64,000 bases of DNA from Anaerotruncus colihominis (GTDB taxonomy: Bacteria; Bacillota; Clostridia; Oscillospirales; Ruminococcaceae): positions 1-64,000 of the forward strand of contig CP102255.1 in the NCBI GenBank assembly GCA_025146135.1. The letters run 5' to 3'. The notes under the pieces are model-generated. The model did no database searches, was not told the DNA's origin, and saw only the letters and a program-made list of their open reading frames with translations. The first letter of the stretch is position 1, and every line of letters starts with the position of its first letter. Positions 29,111-38,215 of the stretch are shown here, in pieces. The position numbers were made by a program, and so were the translations under genes.

Positions 29111-29372
29111 GATAATAACCGCATAGCGGTTATTATCCGCTTTATGGCCGGGGCGATACGCGGGCGCGGCCCGCTGCCGCCCCAATGGCCAATGCAGCCA
29201 AGGCCGCGCAGCGGTATGGCTCCATAACCGCATAGCGGTTATTATCCGCTTTATGGCCGGGGCGATACGCGGGCACGGCCCGCTGCCCCCCCAATGGCCA
29301 ATGCAGCCAAGGCCGCGCAGCGGCATGGCTCCATAACCGCATAGCGGTTATTATCCGTTTTATGGCCGGAGC
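29111..29372. repeat. Second tandem array, 109-bp period, about 2.4 copies
   Basis: The palindrome ATAACCGCATAGCGGTTAT recurs at 29115, 29224 and 29333, exactly 109 bp apart. The bodies (GGCCGGGGCGATACGCGGGC and on) differ from those of the array at 22093-22740. The leading palindrome is nearly the same (ATA loop instead of AGA). It fills the gap before fbp; no gene is supported in 29024-29435. Confidence 0.92.
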
Positions 29373-29435
29373 GGCAGCGTATTCCAGACGGATAGAATGC
29401 GCTGTCATCCGTATCAAAATATTGGAGGGAACACG

Positions 29436-31427
29436 ATGCAGGCACAAGCCACAACAAACCGCGAGGCGGATTTGCGCTATCTGCGGCTGCTGGCCAGGCA
29501 ATACCCCACCGTGCAGGCGGCAAGCAGCGAGATTATCAATCTCCAGGCAATTTTAAATTTGCCAAAGGGCACGGAGCATTTCATGTCTGACCTGCATGGC
29601 GAATACGAGGCGTTTTTACATATCCTCAACAGCGCCTCCGGGGCGGTGCGCGAAAAGGTGGATGCCCTGTTTGAAAACGTGATGTCGCGCGACGACCGCG
29701 CGCGGCTGGCAACCCTGATCTACTATCCCAGAGAGAAGCTGGATGAAATGCGCGAGAGCGTGGAGGATCTTAACGAATGGTATAAGCTGACGCTGCACCG
29801 CCTGATTGAGATCTGCCGGCTCGTCACATCGAAATACACGCGTTCCAAGGTGCGCAAGGCGCTGCCGCCGGAGTATGCATATATTATCGACGAGCTGCTC
29901 AATACCAATTACGAGGTCCATAATAAGAAGGACTACTATGAAAATATCATTTCTACCATTATTCACATCGACCGCGCCGAGGATTTTATTGAAGCTGTAT
30001 GTGGTGTGATCAAAACGCTTGTTGTCGACCATCTGCATATTGTCGGCGATATTTTTGACCGCGGGCCGCGCGCCGATATCATTCTTGATTCCCTGATGGA
30101 GCATCACTGCGTCGATATTCAGTGGGGAAACCATGACGTGCTGTGGATGGGCGCCGCGACGGGCAGCCGCACCTGCATCGCGGCCGTGCTGAACAATTCG
30201 ATCACCTATAATAATCTTGAAGTCATTGAAACAGGCTACGGCATCAGCCTGCGTCCGCTTGCGCTGTTTGCCAATGAGGTTTATCGGGACTCCGACACCT
30301 CGTGCTTTCAGACGAAAACATTGGGCGACGCCATCGCCTACAACGCCAAGGACATCGAGCTTGGCGCGCGGATGCACAAAGCGATTGCAATCATCCTCTT
30401 TAAACTGGAAGGGCAGATTATCAGGCGCAATCCGGAATTCGGGATGGACGACCGCCTGCTGCTCGATAGGATCGATTATAAGCGCGGGACCATCCAAATC
30501 GATGGCAGCGAATATCAGCTTGTGCACACAGACTTTCCAACGGTTGACCCGGCTGCTCCGTATATGCTGTCCAAGGAGGAGGAGCGGTTAATGGAGCAGC
30601 TTCGCGACGCATTTTTACACAGTGAGAAGCTGCAAAAGCACGCGCGCTTCCTCTATTCCAAGGGCGGGCTGTACAAGTGCTACAATGGAAACCTGCTGTT
30701 CCACGGATGTATACCAATGGAAGCGGATGGATCGTTTATGTCGTTTTCCATCGGCGGCGCGCCTGTCAGCGGCCGGGCGTTTCTCGACCGTGCTGATCTG
30801 CTGGCGCGTCAGGGCTATTATGCGCGGGAAGGCACGCCGGAAAAACAATTCGGCAAGGACTTTTTATGGTTTCTCTGGTGCGGACGCAACTCCCCGCTGT
30901 TTGGACGCGACCATATTGCGACCTTTGAACGCTGCCTGATCGCCGATCATGCCGCATGGGCCGAGCCAAAAAACGCTTATTATGCTTACTATAACGACGC
31001 GGACGTCTGCGTGCGCATTTTGCGTGAATTCGGATTGGAAGGGCCGCACTGCCACATTATAAACGGCCATGTGCCTGTTAAGACAAAGGAGGGCGAAAAT
31101 CCGGTTAAGGCCGGGGGCCGGCTCATTGTGATTGACGGCGGTTTCTGCCGGGCTTACCAGCCGACAACAGGTATTGCCGGCTACACGCTGATTTATAATT
31201 CCTGGGGCATTCGGCTGGCGTCGCATGAGCCGTTTGACGGCCGGCTTGACGCAATACGCAATAACCGGGATATTGTATCCACATCAGTCGTATTTGAACG
31301 GATGCAGTCGCGTATCAAAATTGGGGAGACAGATATCGGCGCGCAGCTCAGCCGCAATATCGAGGACCTCAAGTGGCTGCTTCTGGCCTATAAAACGGGC
31401 GAGATCAAGGAGGATCACGGCGGGTAA
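29436..31427 (+). CDS. fbp: Fructose-1,6-bisphosphatase, class III
   Basis: Gluconeogenic phosphatase of the Firmicute-specific class III. The metallophosphatase motifs are visible as MSDLHGEYEAF, VGDIFDRGP, WGNHD and later NGHVPVK. The length of 663 residues from ATG 29436 is typical. TTGGAGGGAACACG precedes that ATG; an upstream in-frame start lies in the repeat region and is less likely. Confidence 0.95.
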   Translation: MQAQATTNREADLRYLRLLARQYPTVQAASSEIINLQAILNLPKGTEHFMSDLHGEYEAFLHILNSASGAVREKVDALFENVMSRDDRARLATLIYYPREKLDEMRESVEDLNEWYKLTLHRLIEICRLVTSKYTRSKVRKALPPEYAYIIDELLNTNYEVHNKKDYYENIISTIIHIDRAEDFIEAVCGVIKTLVVDHLHIVGDIFDRGPRADIILDSLMEHHCVDIQWGNHDVLWMGAATGSRTCIAAVLNNSITYNNLEVIETGYGISLRPLALFANEVYRDSDTSCFQTKTLGDAIAYNAKDIELGARMHKAIAIILFKLEGQIIRRNPEFGMDDRLLLDRIDYKRGTIQIDGSEYQLVHTDFPTVDPAAPYMLSKEEERLMEQLRDAFLHSEKLQKHARFLYSKGGLYKCYNGNLLFHGCIPMEADGSFMSFSIGGAPVSGRAFLDRADLLARQGYYAREGTPEKQFGKDFLWFLWCGRNSPLFGRDHIATFERCLIADHAAWAEPKNAYYAYYNDADVCVRILREFGLEGPHCHIINGHVPVKTKEGENPVKAGGRLIVIDGGFCRAYQPTTGIAGYTLIYNSWGIRLASHEPFDGRLDAIRNNRDIVSTSVVFERMQSRIKIGETDIGAQLSRNIEDLKWLLLAYKTGEIKEDHGG

Positions 31428-31495
31428 GGCGTGAGGATTTCTTTTTTCGCGCAGACGCTTGACTTTTGGATAAAAGTAAATTACAAAAATCAACA

Positions 31496-31524
31496 TTGCA
31501 TTTTGTCTGCAAATTTGCTATACT
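31496..31524 (+). promoter_or_regulatory. Promoter of purA
   Basis: TTGCAT (31496-31501), 17-base spacer, TATACT (31519-31524), followed by a 57-base leader without an evident purine riboswitch. Confidence 0.7.
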
Positions 31525-31580
31525 TAACAACGGTTCAAAGGGACTGGATTTTTTTGTAAAAATTCATTGGGGGGCTATAT

Positions 31581-32858
31581 ATGCCAGCTAGAGTGGTTGT
31601 CGGCGTCCAGTGGGGCGACGAGGGCAAAGGCAAAATCATCGACATCCTCGCGTCGCGCGCCGACGTAGTCGTGCGGTCGCAGGGCGGCAACAATGCCGGC
31701 CATACGGTCGAAAACGGGGGCGAGGTCTACAAGCTCCAGCTGATCCCGTCCGGCATCCTCTATCCGGACACGCTCTGCCTGCTTGGCAGCGGCGTTGTCA
31801 TCAACCCCAAAGGTATCCTGGGAGAGATCGACGGCCTTGAAGCGCGGGGAGTTTCCTGTAAAAACCTGCGTATCGATCCGCGCGCGCATGTTATCATGCC
31901 GTGGCATCTGGAGATCGACGGTCTGAGCGAGAAAATGCGCGGCAAGGGCGAGATCGGCACGACAAAAAAAGGAATTGGTCCCTGTTATATGGATAAGGCT
32001 GAACGCTCCGGACTGCGCATTTATGACCTGATCCATCCGGATTTGTTCGCGCAAAAGGCGCGGGCCGCCGGCGAATTGAAAAACCGCCTGATTACCGGCT
32101 ATTATGGCGGCCAGCCGCTTGATCTCGACGCGGTCATTGCAGAATACACAGTCTATGGGAAACGTCTGGCGCAGTATGCCGCGGATGTTTCCGTACTCGC
32201 ATACCGTGCCATCCGTGAGAATAAGGAGGTCCTGTTCGAAGGCGCGCAGGGCACGCTGCTCGATATCGATTACGGAACTTATCCGTTTGTTACAAGTTCA
32301 CACCCTGTTTCGGGCGGCGTATGCGTTGGCAGCGGTGTCGGTCCCACGCTGATCGACGAGGTTGTCGGCGCGGCCAAAGCGTATACGACGCGCGTCGGCG
32401 CCGGTCCCTTTCCAACGGAGCTGCTCGACGAAACCGGGGATGAAATACGCAACCGTGGCCATGAGTTCGGCACAGTTACAGGCCGTCCGCGCCGCTGCGG
32501 CTGGTTCGACGCGGTAATCATGCGCCATTCCGTGCGTATCAACGGCCTGACCGCGCTGGCGATCAACAAGATCGATACGCTTTCTGGAATGGGTCCGCTC
32601 AAGGTGTGTACGGCTTACCGCAAATCAGACGGGACGATCCTGCGCGATTTCCCCGCCACCATCGAGGAGCTTGCCGAGTGTTCCCCGGTCTATGAGGAGC
32701 TTGATGGGTTTGACGGCGACCTGTCCGGCTGCCGCAGTTTCGACGAGTTGCCCGAGTCCTGCAAGAAGTATATCGCAGAGCTGGAGCGCCTGTGTGAATG
32801 CCCGATTACGATGGTCGGCGTAGGTCCGTCCCGCGAGCAAAACTTGGAGCGTATCTGA
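31581..32858 (+). CDS. purA: Adenylosuccinate synthetase
   Basis: Joins IMP and aspartate with GTP to form adenylosuccinate, the first committed step to AMP. GVQWGDEGKGKIID is the GTP-binding P-loop at the start. GNNAGHTV, GTTKKGIGPCYMDK and GRPRRCGWFDAV are hallmark segments. The 425 residues are the normal length. It is monocistronic with its own promoter and terminator. No other purine genes are nearby. Confidence 0.97.
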   Translation: MPARVVVGVQWGDEGKGKIIDILASRADVVVRSQGGNNAGHTVENGGEVYKLQLIPSGILYPDTLCLLGSGVVINPKGILGEIDGLEARGVSCKNLRIDPRAHVIMPWHLEIDGLSEKMRGKGEIGTTKKGIGPCYMDKAERSGLRIYDLIHPDLFAQKARAAGELKNRLITGYYGGQPLDLDAVIAEYTVYGKRLAQYAADVSVLAYRAIRENKEVLFEGAQGTLLDIDYGTYPFVTSSHPVSGGVCVGSGVGPTLIDEVVGAAKAYTTRVGAGPFPTELLDETGDEIRNRGHEFGTVTGRPRRCGWFDAVIMRHSVRINGLTALAINKIDTLSGMGPLKVCTAYRKSDGTILRDFPATIEELAECSPVYEELDGFDGDLSGCRSFDELPESCKKYIAELERLCECPITMVGVGPSREQNLERI

Positions 32859-32888
32859 CCCTCCGCCTTTTTGGGAAATAAATGCATC

Positions 32889-32931
32889 GAAAAACCTTCC
32901 GCCTTTTTAAAGAAAAGGCGGAAGGTTTTTT
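32889..32931 (+). terminator. Terminator of purA
   Basis: AAAACCTTCCGCCTTTTT, a small loop and AAAAGGCGGAAGGTTTTTT form a long perfect stem with a T-run. Confidence 0.9.
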
Positions 32932-32944
32932 ACTGGGGCTTTCT

Positions 32945-33165
32945 AAACAGTTGGAGCTTGCAGGATGCGCGCCAGCCGCGCGGCGTCTGTCACTTCTCCT
33001 GCTGGCGAAAGGTCCCGCTTCTGAATAGGTGTCTTGCGGCCTGCGGGCCGCGCTTTTATGAGGGCTGCGGCCCAGGATAAGGGCGCTGCCCTCGAAAAAA
33101 GGCAAGACCCGCGAGGGGCCTTACCTTTTTTCTCACCCGCCGCCTTTTGAAAAAGGCGGACGAAA
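32945..33165. repeat. Family B intergenic repeat, copy 2
   Basis: Matches 16120-16330 in order, including the internal terminator-like hairpin at 33095-33131 (one stem mismatch relative to copy 1). It lies in the convergent purA-pdp gap; no gene is supported in 32859-33325. Confidence 0.75.
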
Positions 33166-33194
33166 ACTTTTATTCGCCGCGGCACAAAACCTGA

Positions 33195-33322
33195 TTACGC
33201 AGCGGCTGCCCCACTGTTTGCGGCGCAGCCGACTAAAGTTTTTTGCCGAGCTTTTTTTCAAAAAAGCGGGGGGCGCAGCCGACTAAAGTTTTTCGCCGAG
33301 GCCTTTTTTCAAAAAAGCGGGA
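33195..33322 (+). repeat. Family A repeats, two tandem copies at the pdp 3' end
   Basis: Two cores (GCGCAGCCGACTAAAG) each followed by a hairpin (GCTTTTTTTCAAAAAAGC and CCTTTTTTCAAAAAAGC). The second hairpin lies just before the pdp stop codon on the minus strand. Confidence 0.8.
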
Positions 33323-33325
33323 GAA

Positions 33326-34648
33326 TCAGAAGCGTTCGACGGAATCCTTGGAGACGCGCGCGAGTATGAGCTTTTCAGGGGCGGGCTGCTTGTCGGAGAA
33401 GGTGATGGCGTCGAGCAGGAGGCGTTCGGCCTCTGGGAGCGCGGACTGCTTTGCCGTGTAAAGGCGCGCGATCGTCTCGCCGCGCGTGACCTTGTCGCCC
33501 GTTTTCTTCACAAGCACAACGCCCGCGCTCATGTCGATATCGTCCTCCTTGCTCTCACGGCCCGCACCGAGCGCGACGGACGCAATGCCGCACTTTTCCG
33601 TCTCCATGTGCGTGATGTAGCCGTCTGAGGGCGACTTGACTTCATATGTGACCGGGGCCTGCGGGAATTTGGAAGTGTCGTCGATCACGGAAACGTCGCC
33701 GCCCTGCGCAATGACCATCGCGCGCAGCTTTTCAAGAGCCGCGCCGCTCGAAAGCGCGTCCCCGGCGAGCCTGCGGCATTCGTCGAGCGTGCCCTTGTCC
33801 GCCAGATAAAGCATGTTCGCCGCGAGCTGAAGGCAGACCTCGGTCAGATCGGCAGGACCATGCCCCTTCAGCGTCGCGACCGATTCGGCCACCTCGAGGG
33901 AATTGCCGATCGCATGGCCGAGCGGCAGATCCATATCGGTGATCAGCGCGATGGTTCGCCGTCCGTTGCGCTCGCCGATGGAAACCATTGCCTGCGCCAG
34001 CCCGATCGAATCGTCGAGCGTTTTCATAAACGCGCCGCTGCCCGTCTTGACGTCAAGCACAATCGCGTTCGAGCCGGCGGCGAGCTTTTTGCTCATGATC
34101 GACGAGGCGATCAGCGGCAGGCTGTCAACCGTGGCGGTCACGTCGCGCAGCGCATACAGCTTTTTGTCGGCGGGGGCGATGTTGCCTGTCTGACCGATGA
34201 CGGACAGGCCGGCGTCCCGCACAATCTGGAAAAACTGCTCGCGTTCGACGGATACGCGAAAGCCCGGGATCGACTCGAGCTTGTCGATGGTGCCGCCCGT
34301 GTGGCCCAGACCGCGGCCGCTCATCTTTGCGACCGGCACGCCGCACGCCGCGACAATCGGCGCGATGACAAGCGTCGTCTTGTCGCCGACGCCGCCGGTG
34401 CTGTGCTTATCCACCTTGATTCCGGGAATGGCCGACAGGTCGACCATATCGCCGGAGCGCGCCATGCAGTCTGTCAAAACCGCGGTTTCATGCTCGTTCA
34501 TGCCGTTAAACCAAATTGCCATCAAAAGCGCCGACGCCTGATAGTCCGGGATATGACCGTTCGTATAGCCGTCGATGAAGAATGCAATTTCCTCGTCTGA
34601 CAGCACGCCGCCGTTTCGTTTATTCATAATGATATCGTACATGCGCAT
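33326..34648 (-). CDS. pdp: Pyrimidine-nucleoside phosphorylase
   Basis: Phosphorolyses uridine, thymidine and deoxyuridine to base and (deoxy)ribose-1-phosphate. The phosphate-binding signature KHSTGGVGDKTTL is intact, with MSGRGLGHTGGTIDKLESI and LKTGSGAF-like VKTGSGAFMK. The 440 residues match Pdp/DeoA. It starts at ATG 34648 (or 34642) after GGGAGGG and lies 30 bases downstream of the phosphopentomutase gene, so the two form a nucleoside salvage operon. A DeoA (thymidine phosphorylase) label is also possible. Confidence 0.93.
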   Translation of the reverse strand: MRMYDIIMNKRNGGVLSDEEIAFFIDGYTNGHIPDYQASALLMAIWFNGMNEHETAVLTDCMARSGDMVDLSAIPGIKVDKHSTGGVGDKTTLVIAPIVAACGVPVAKMSGRGLGHTGGTIDKLESIPGFRVSVEREQFFQIVRDAGLSVIGQTGNIAPADKKLYALRDVTATVDSLPLIASSIMSKKLAAGSNAIVLDVKTGSGAFMKTLDDSIGLAQAMVSIGERNGRRTIALITDMDLPLGHAIGNSLEVAESVATLKGHGPADLTEVCLQLAANMLYLADKGTLDECRRLAGDALSSGAALEKLRAMVIAQGGDVSVIDDTSKFPQAPVTYEVKSPSDGYITHMETEKCGIASVALGAGRESKEDDIDMSAGVVLVKKTGDKVTRGETIARLYTAKQSALPEAERLLLDAITFSDKQPAPEKLILARVSKDSVERF

Positions 34649-34678
34649 AATTGCAAGCCCTCCCTATTTCATCTGTAG

Positions 34679-35845
34679 TTACCGCAGAATCTGGCCGCAG
34701 AGCGACACGCCGTCGCAGCCAGCCTTGACGCCGAGCAGCGCGGCGGCTGTTTCGCCCGTGTCGGCAAAGGTCGGCCGCGTGCCCAGGTCGACGCCCGCGC
34801 GTATGGACGCGCCGTAAATGAGCAGCGGCACATATTCGCGCGAATGGTCGGTCGACGCCGTACCCGGATCGCAGCCGTGATCGGCTGTGATCATCAGCAC
34901 ATCGTCCGGACCGAGCAGCGGCATCAATTCGCCGAGACGCTCGTCAAAGCGGTTGAGCGCGGCCGTATAGCCCGGGATGTCGTTGCGGTGGCCATATACC
35001 ATGTCAAAGTCAACGAGGTTGACAAAGCAAAGCCCGTGGAAATCGGAGCGCGCATGCGCGATTGTTTGGTCCATCCCGTCGTCATTGTTGACAGTGCGGC
35101 TTGTCCTGGAGATGCCGCGGCCGGCGAAGATATCATAAATTTTTCCGACGCCGATGGTATCCAGACCGGCCTGCAAAAGCTTGTCAACAACCGTGTCGCG
35201 CGGCGGCTGGAGCGAAAAATCGTGGCGGTTCGAGGTGCGCTTGTAGGGGTATTCGCCTTCAAACGGACGCGCGATCACGCGGCCGACGCCGTGTTCTCCG
35301 TGCAGGATTTCGCGGGCGATTTCACAGTCCTTATAAAGCTCCTCGATCGGAACGACGCTCTCATGCGCCGCCACCTGGAATACGCTGTCGGCGCTTGTAT
35401 AGACGATCAGTGCGCCTGTTTTTACATGCTCGCGGCCGTAGTCGCGGATGACATCGGTGCCGGAATAGGGCTTGTTACAGAGCACCCGGCGTCCTGTGCG
35501 GCGCTCAAACTCCGAGATAATCTCCGGCGGGAAGCCGTCGGGATAGGTCGGCATCGGCTTTTTTGAGATCAGCCCCGCAATCTCCCAGTGTCCGATGGTC
35601 GTATCCTTTCCGGCCGACGATTCCTGCATACGTGCGAATGAACCAATCGGCGCGCTGACCGCCTCGCCGCAGCCAACGCCTTCGATGTTAAAAAGCCCCA
35701 GCTTTTGCAGATTGGGCACATGCAGATTTCCGGAGCGCCAGCAGGTACGAAGCGTATTGCTGCCAACGTCGCCGTAATCAGCGGCATCTGGCTCCTCGCC
35801 GATGCCGACGCTGTCAAGAACAATTAAAAAAACCCGTTTTGCCAT
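34679..35845 (-). CDS. deoB: Phosphopentomutase
   Basis: Interconverts (deoxy)ribose-1-phosphate and the 5-phosphate, feeding the phosphorylase product into central metabolism. The alkaline-phosphatase-fold metal motifs are visible: VLDSVGIGEEPDA with the nucleophile region GKDTTIGHWE, then NLVDFDMVYGHRND and ITADHGCDPG. The 388 residues are typical. It is the first gene of the deoB-pdp operon. Confidence 0.96.
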   Translation of the reverse strand: MAKRVFLIVLDSVGIGEEPDAADYGDVGSNTLRTCWRSGNLHVPNLQKLGLFNIEGVGCGEAVSAPIGSFARMQESSAGKDTTIGHWEIAGLISKKPMPTYPDGFPPEIISEFERRTGRRVLCNKPYSGTDVIRDYGREHVKTGALIVYTSADSVFQVAAHESVVPIEELYKDCEIAREILHGEHGVGRVIARPFEGEYPYKRTSNRHDFSLQPPRDTVVDKLLQAGLDTIGVGKIYDIFAGRGISRTSRTVNNDDGMDQTIAHARSDFHGLCFVNLVDFDMVYGHRNDIPGYTAALNRFDERLGELMPLLGPDDVLMITADHGCDPGTASTDHSREYVPLLIYGASIRAGVDLGTRPTFADTGETAAALLGVKAGCDGVSLCGQILR

Positions 35846-36150
35846 GCTGATTGATCACGCCTTTCCATCAGATATTGTCAATGGAAAACAGCTTATCCGC
35901 CAAAGGCCCGCGCTTGTTTTTGCAGATTAAAAGAGCGGCGGCATACTGGAAAATTCCACAAGCGTTTTCCTGATTATAAAACGATACAGCTTCATTTTAA
36001 CATAAAAAACAGGTGGATACAATGACAAACGGCCCTTTCAGCGGTGCTCTACGCCAAAAAAGCCGTTGGTTTTTTGTGAATATTTAACATGAGATTTCCC
36101 TGCACGCCCCGCATCCCCTTTGACGCCGGCCAGCCCAGAGATTTTATTTT
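35846..36150. other. Intergenic stretch upstream of deoB, little identifiable
   Basis: It holds a minus-strand TATAAT (35973-35978) that could belong to a deoB promoter, and a hairpin AACGGC...GCCGTT followed by TTTTTT near 36028-36078. A 21-codon frame with AGGTGG upstream (36022-36087) is unsupported by anything else. Confidence 0.4.
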
Positions 36151-37218
36151 TTAAGGAAGGCTTGAGGGGAGATTGCCGCAGTAGCGGTAGCTGTGCAGGT
36201 AATCGCCTTTGGTAAACGCCTCGTTTCGGCTTGTCTGGGCTGGATCGGTGAGGTCGCCGGCCAGCTTTTGCAGATTTGTGCGCGCCGTTACAGCGCAGAT
36301 ATGCGCGCTTGACGCATAGGCGACGACGCCGTTGAGCGTGGGCGTCGCGCCGAACGGCGCATAGATCGCGGCGCGCACATTCGGACCTTCGTCCGGCCCG
36401 GCGGCATAGCAGGCGTACAGCGCATAAACGCCCGCTTCATTCGCGCGGCAGCGCAGCAGATCGGGCATGATCCCGCCGCGCGCGTCGGGCACGGCGATCA
36501 GGCGCGCGCCTTTCTCCGCGAGGATTTTGAAGCGTTCAAAGTAATAGGCGTCCGACCCGATGACAACGCCGAGCGGACCAAGCGGCGTGTCGATCGGCTC
36601 GAGGACATCGGAGGGCGAAACGCCGGCGTCGTTGTCGAACCCGAGCACGCTTGTCTTATCCTGGACGCCAGCCTGTTCGCCGTCCGGGCCGAACACGATG
36701 CATCGGTTGACCAGGCGGCCGTCCTCCTCGCGGACGAGCGTCGTGCCGGCGACCACATAAACGCGAAGCGTGCGGGCGATCCCGCTGAAGGCGGTCTGAT
36801 ACAGCTCGTTTAAAAAGCCGCCGAAGGTTTCAAGCACGGCAGCCATGCGCACCGGATCGGGTGCCGCGCCGTCCAAACCGATGAAATGCTTCCCGTGCAG
36901 CACCCAGTTGAGAATCTGCTTGCTCAGGGGCAGCATGGTCAGAGCGAGTACGCCCACATATTCCGGATACACGACAACCTGCGCGCCGGCGTCGACCGCG
37001 TTTTTGGCAAGCAGATACACTTCATCCATATAGTCGCGCAGATCCTTATATGCGCGCGCCGTCAATTGGACGGACGCGGCGCGCACCGCCTCCGGCGCAG
37101 CAAATTCCGCGTTGTTTTGGGCGGCGCCGCTTTTTTCCGAAAGCAGCGCGTCGATTTTTTTCGGGGTCACCCGAAACGACATCCAAAAAGAAATCAGCGG
37201 CAGCAGCACTTCCCACAT
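36151..37218 (-). CDS. Nitrilase-superfamily protein A, lacking the catalytic cysteine
   Basis: A 355-residue carbon-nitrogen-hydrolase fold. The catalytic Glu is present (VVYPEYVG, Glu86) and so is the Lys (GVQDKTS, Lys188). The nucleophile strand reads GVVIGSD, so Gly221 stands where active enzymes have Cys. A hydrophobic N-terminus (VLLPLISFW) could be a membrane or signal segment. GGGAGG in the end of the upstream gene serves as RBS; only 5 bases separate them. It is either inactive or uses altered chemistry. The function is unknown. Confidence 0.8.
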   Translation of the reverse strand: MWEVLLPLISFWMSFRVTPKKIDALLSEKSGAAQNNAEFAAPEAVRAASVQLTARAYKDLRDYMDEVYLLAKNAVDAGAQVVVYPEYVGVLALTMLPLSKQILNWVLHGKHFIGLDGAAPDPVRMAAVLETFGGFLNELYQTAFSGIARTLRVYVVAGTTLVREEDGRLVNRCIVFGPDGEQAGVQDKTSVLGFDNDAGVSPSDVLEPIDTPLGPLGVVIGSDAYYFERFKILAEKGARLIAVPDARGGIMPDLLRCRANEAGVYALYACYAAGPDEGPNVRAAIYAPFGATPTLNGVVAYASSAHICAVTARTNLQKLAGDLTDPAQTSRNEAFTKGDYLHSYRYCGNLPSSLP

Positions 37219-37223
37219 GCCTT

Positions 37224-37931
37224 TTACCTCCCAAGCTCGGCTTCATAGTTTGCGATCAGCGCGGGATTGATCTGTTCCAAAAGCCGCAGACCTCGCCGGA
37301 TTTCATCGAGACGCGCCATATTCAGCCCAAAACGCACCGGGAAAGAGGAGGTCTGGCGGATCAGATACCCGTCGCCCGCGCGTGTCACGCCCGCCGGACA
37401 TGCAACCGCGGCGCTGCCCGCCGCAATGTTGACCACATACAGGTTGTTGCCCTGCGCGCCGCTCCACACTGTGCGCAGCAGGCGTTCGCCCGCATCCTGC
37501 ACCGGGTCGAGCGCCTGGACCGACAGTGCGACGTCCGCGCCCTTGAGAGCGGCTGCACGCAGCACGCGCGGATCATTGATGTCGCAGTCCACGCACAGGC
37601 ACACATTTCCAAGCTCGCCGACGTGCGCCACTTCGATGCGGTCGCCGGGCAGAAACTCCCCCTGAAACGAAATGGACGGATGGATGGCCGGCTGGCGGCA
37701 GACCACCTCGCCGCCCGGATCGAGCAGGCACAGGCAGAGGTTGCCCTCGTGCGCGAACAGGCCCGTCAATACATAAACGCCGTGCTTTTTGGCGTATTTC
37801 ACACAGGAAAACAGATGCCGTTTGACATCCTCAAGCGCGCGGTGCAGCGAGCCGTCCGCAATCAACACCAGGCGCGCGTCGTCCGAGGGCGGCATAAACG
37901 GCCGCTGAATCTCGACAAAATAGCTGTCCAT
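37224..37931 (-). CDS. Nitrilase-superfamily protein B, altered Glu and Lys positions
   Basis: A 235-residue nitrilase-like protein. The nucleophile strand NVCLCVDCDIND retains a cysteine (Cys113), but the Glu position reads RLVLIADGS and the Lys position VVCRQPAIH, so neither usual residue is evident. ATG 37931 was chosen because the upstream in-frame alternative lacks an RBS. It is directly upstream of protein A, which has the opposite defects. The alignment is by eye, so residue assignments need checking. Confidence 0.7.
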   Translation of the reverse strand: MDSYFVEIQRPFMPPSDDARLVLIADGSLHRALEDVKRHLFSCVKYAKKHGVYVLTGLFAHEGNLCLCLLDPGGEVVCRQPAIHPSISFQGEFLPGDRIEVAHVGELGNVCLCVDCDINDPRVLRAAALKGADVALSVQALDPVQDAGERLLRTVWSGAQGNNLYVVNIAAGSAAVACPAGVTRAGDGYLIRQTSSFPVRFGLNMARLDEIRRGLRLLEQINPALIANYEAELGR

Positions 37932-38115
37932 GTCGTTCCCTTCCTGAAGCCGCCGTCCGGGGCTTCCATCAATGTTCAAGTGATTTTGCCGCGGACGATG
38001 CCGCCTGCGGCTTCTATTATCTCATATTTTACACGCGATGTATAGATTATTTGGGCGCTGTATAAAATTGGTGTTTTAAAAAAATGATGAACCGCCTGGC
38101 GCCGGCGCGAACTGC

Positions 38116-38209
38116 AAAAAAAAACGAGCCGCACGGCCCGCTGCAAATGAAATGATCCGGAGATAAAATAAAGGAGGGGGGATTTCACTTTAGAAACACT
38201 GCGTTTCCA
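38116..38209 (-). ncRNA. Candidate C-rich small RNA downstream of tadA
   Basis: On the minus strand an extended -10 (TGATATAAT, 38216-38224) precedes about 94 bases with three parts: a 5' hairpin (GAAAC/GTTTC, 38193-38207), a stem GTGAAAT/ATTTCAT enclosing a loop with CCCCCCTCCTTTA (38169-38181), and a terminator stem (38125-38144) with nine T. The C-rich loop is complementary to Shine-Dalgarno sequences. The SRP RNA, which occupies this position in Bacillus, was looked for and its GGAAGGAAGCAGC-type motif is absent. The rest of the gap 37932-38278 holds no gene. Confidence 0.5.
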
Positions 38210-38215
38210 TTGCTT

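Noticed and set aside
31441..31580. Purine riboswitch upstream of purA
   Set aside because: The leader is too short and lacks the purine aptamer's conserved loop sequences; only a promoter is visible.
36022..36087. 21-codon frame with AGGTGG upstream
   Set aside because: It overlaps a hairpin, has no recognisable sequence and no coupled downstream gene on its strand; chance is more likely.
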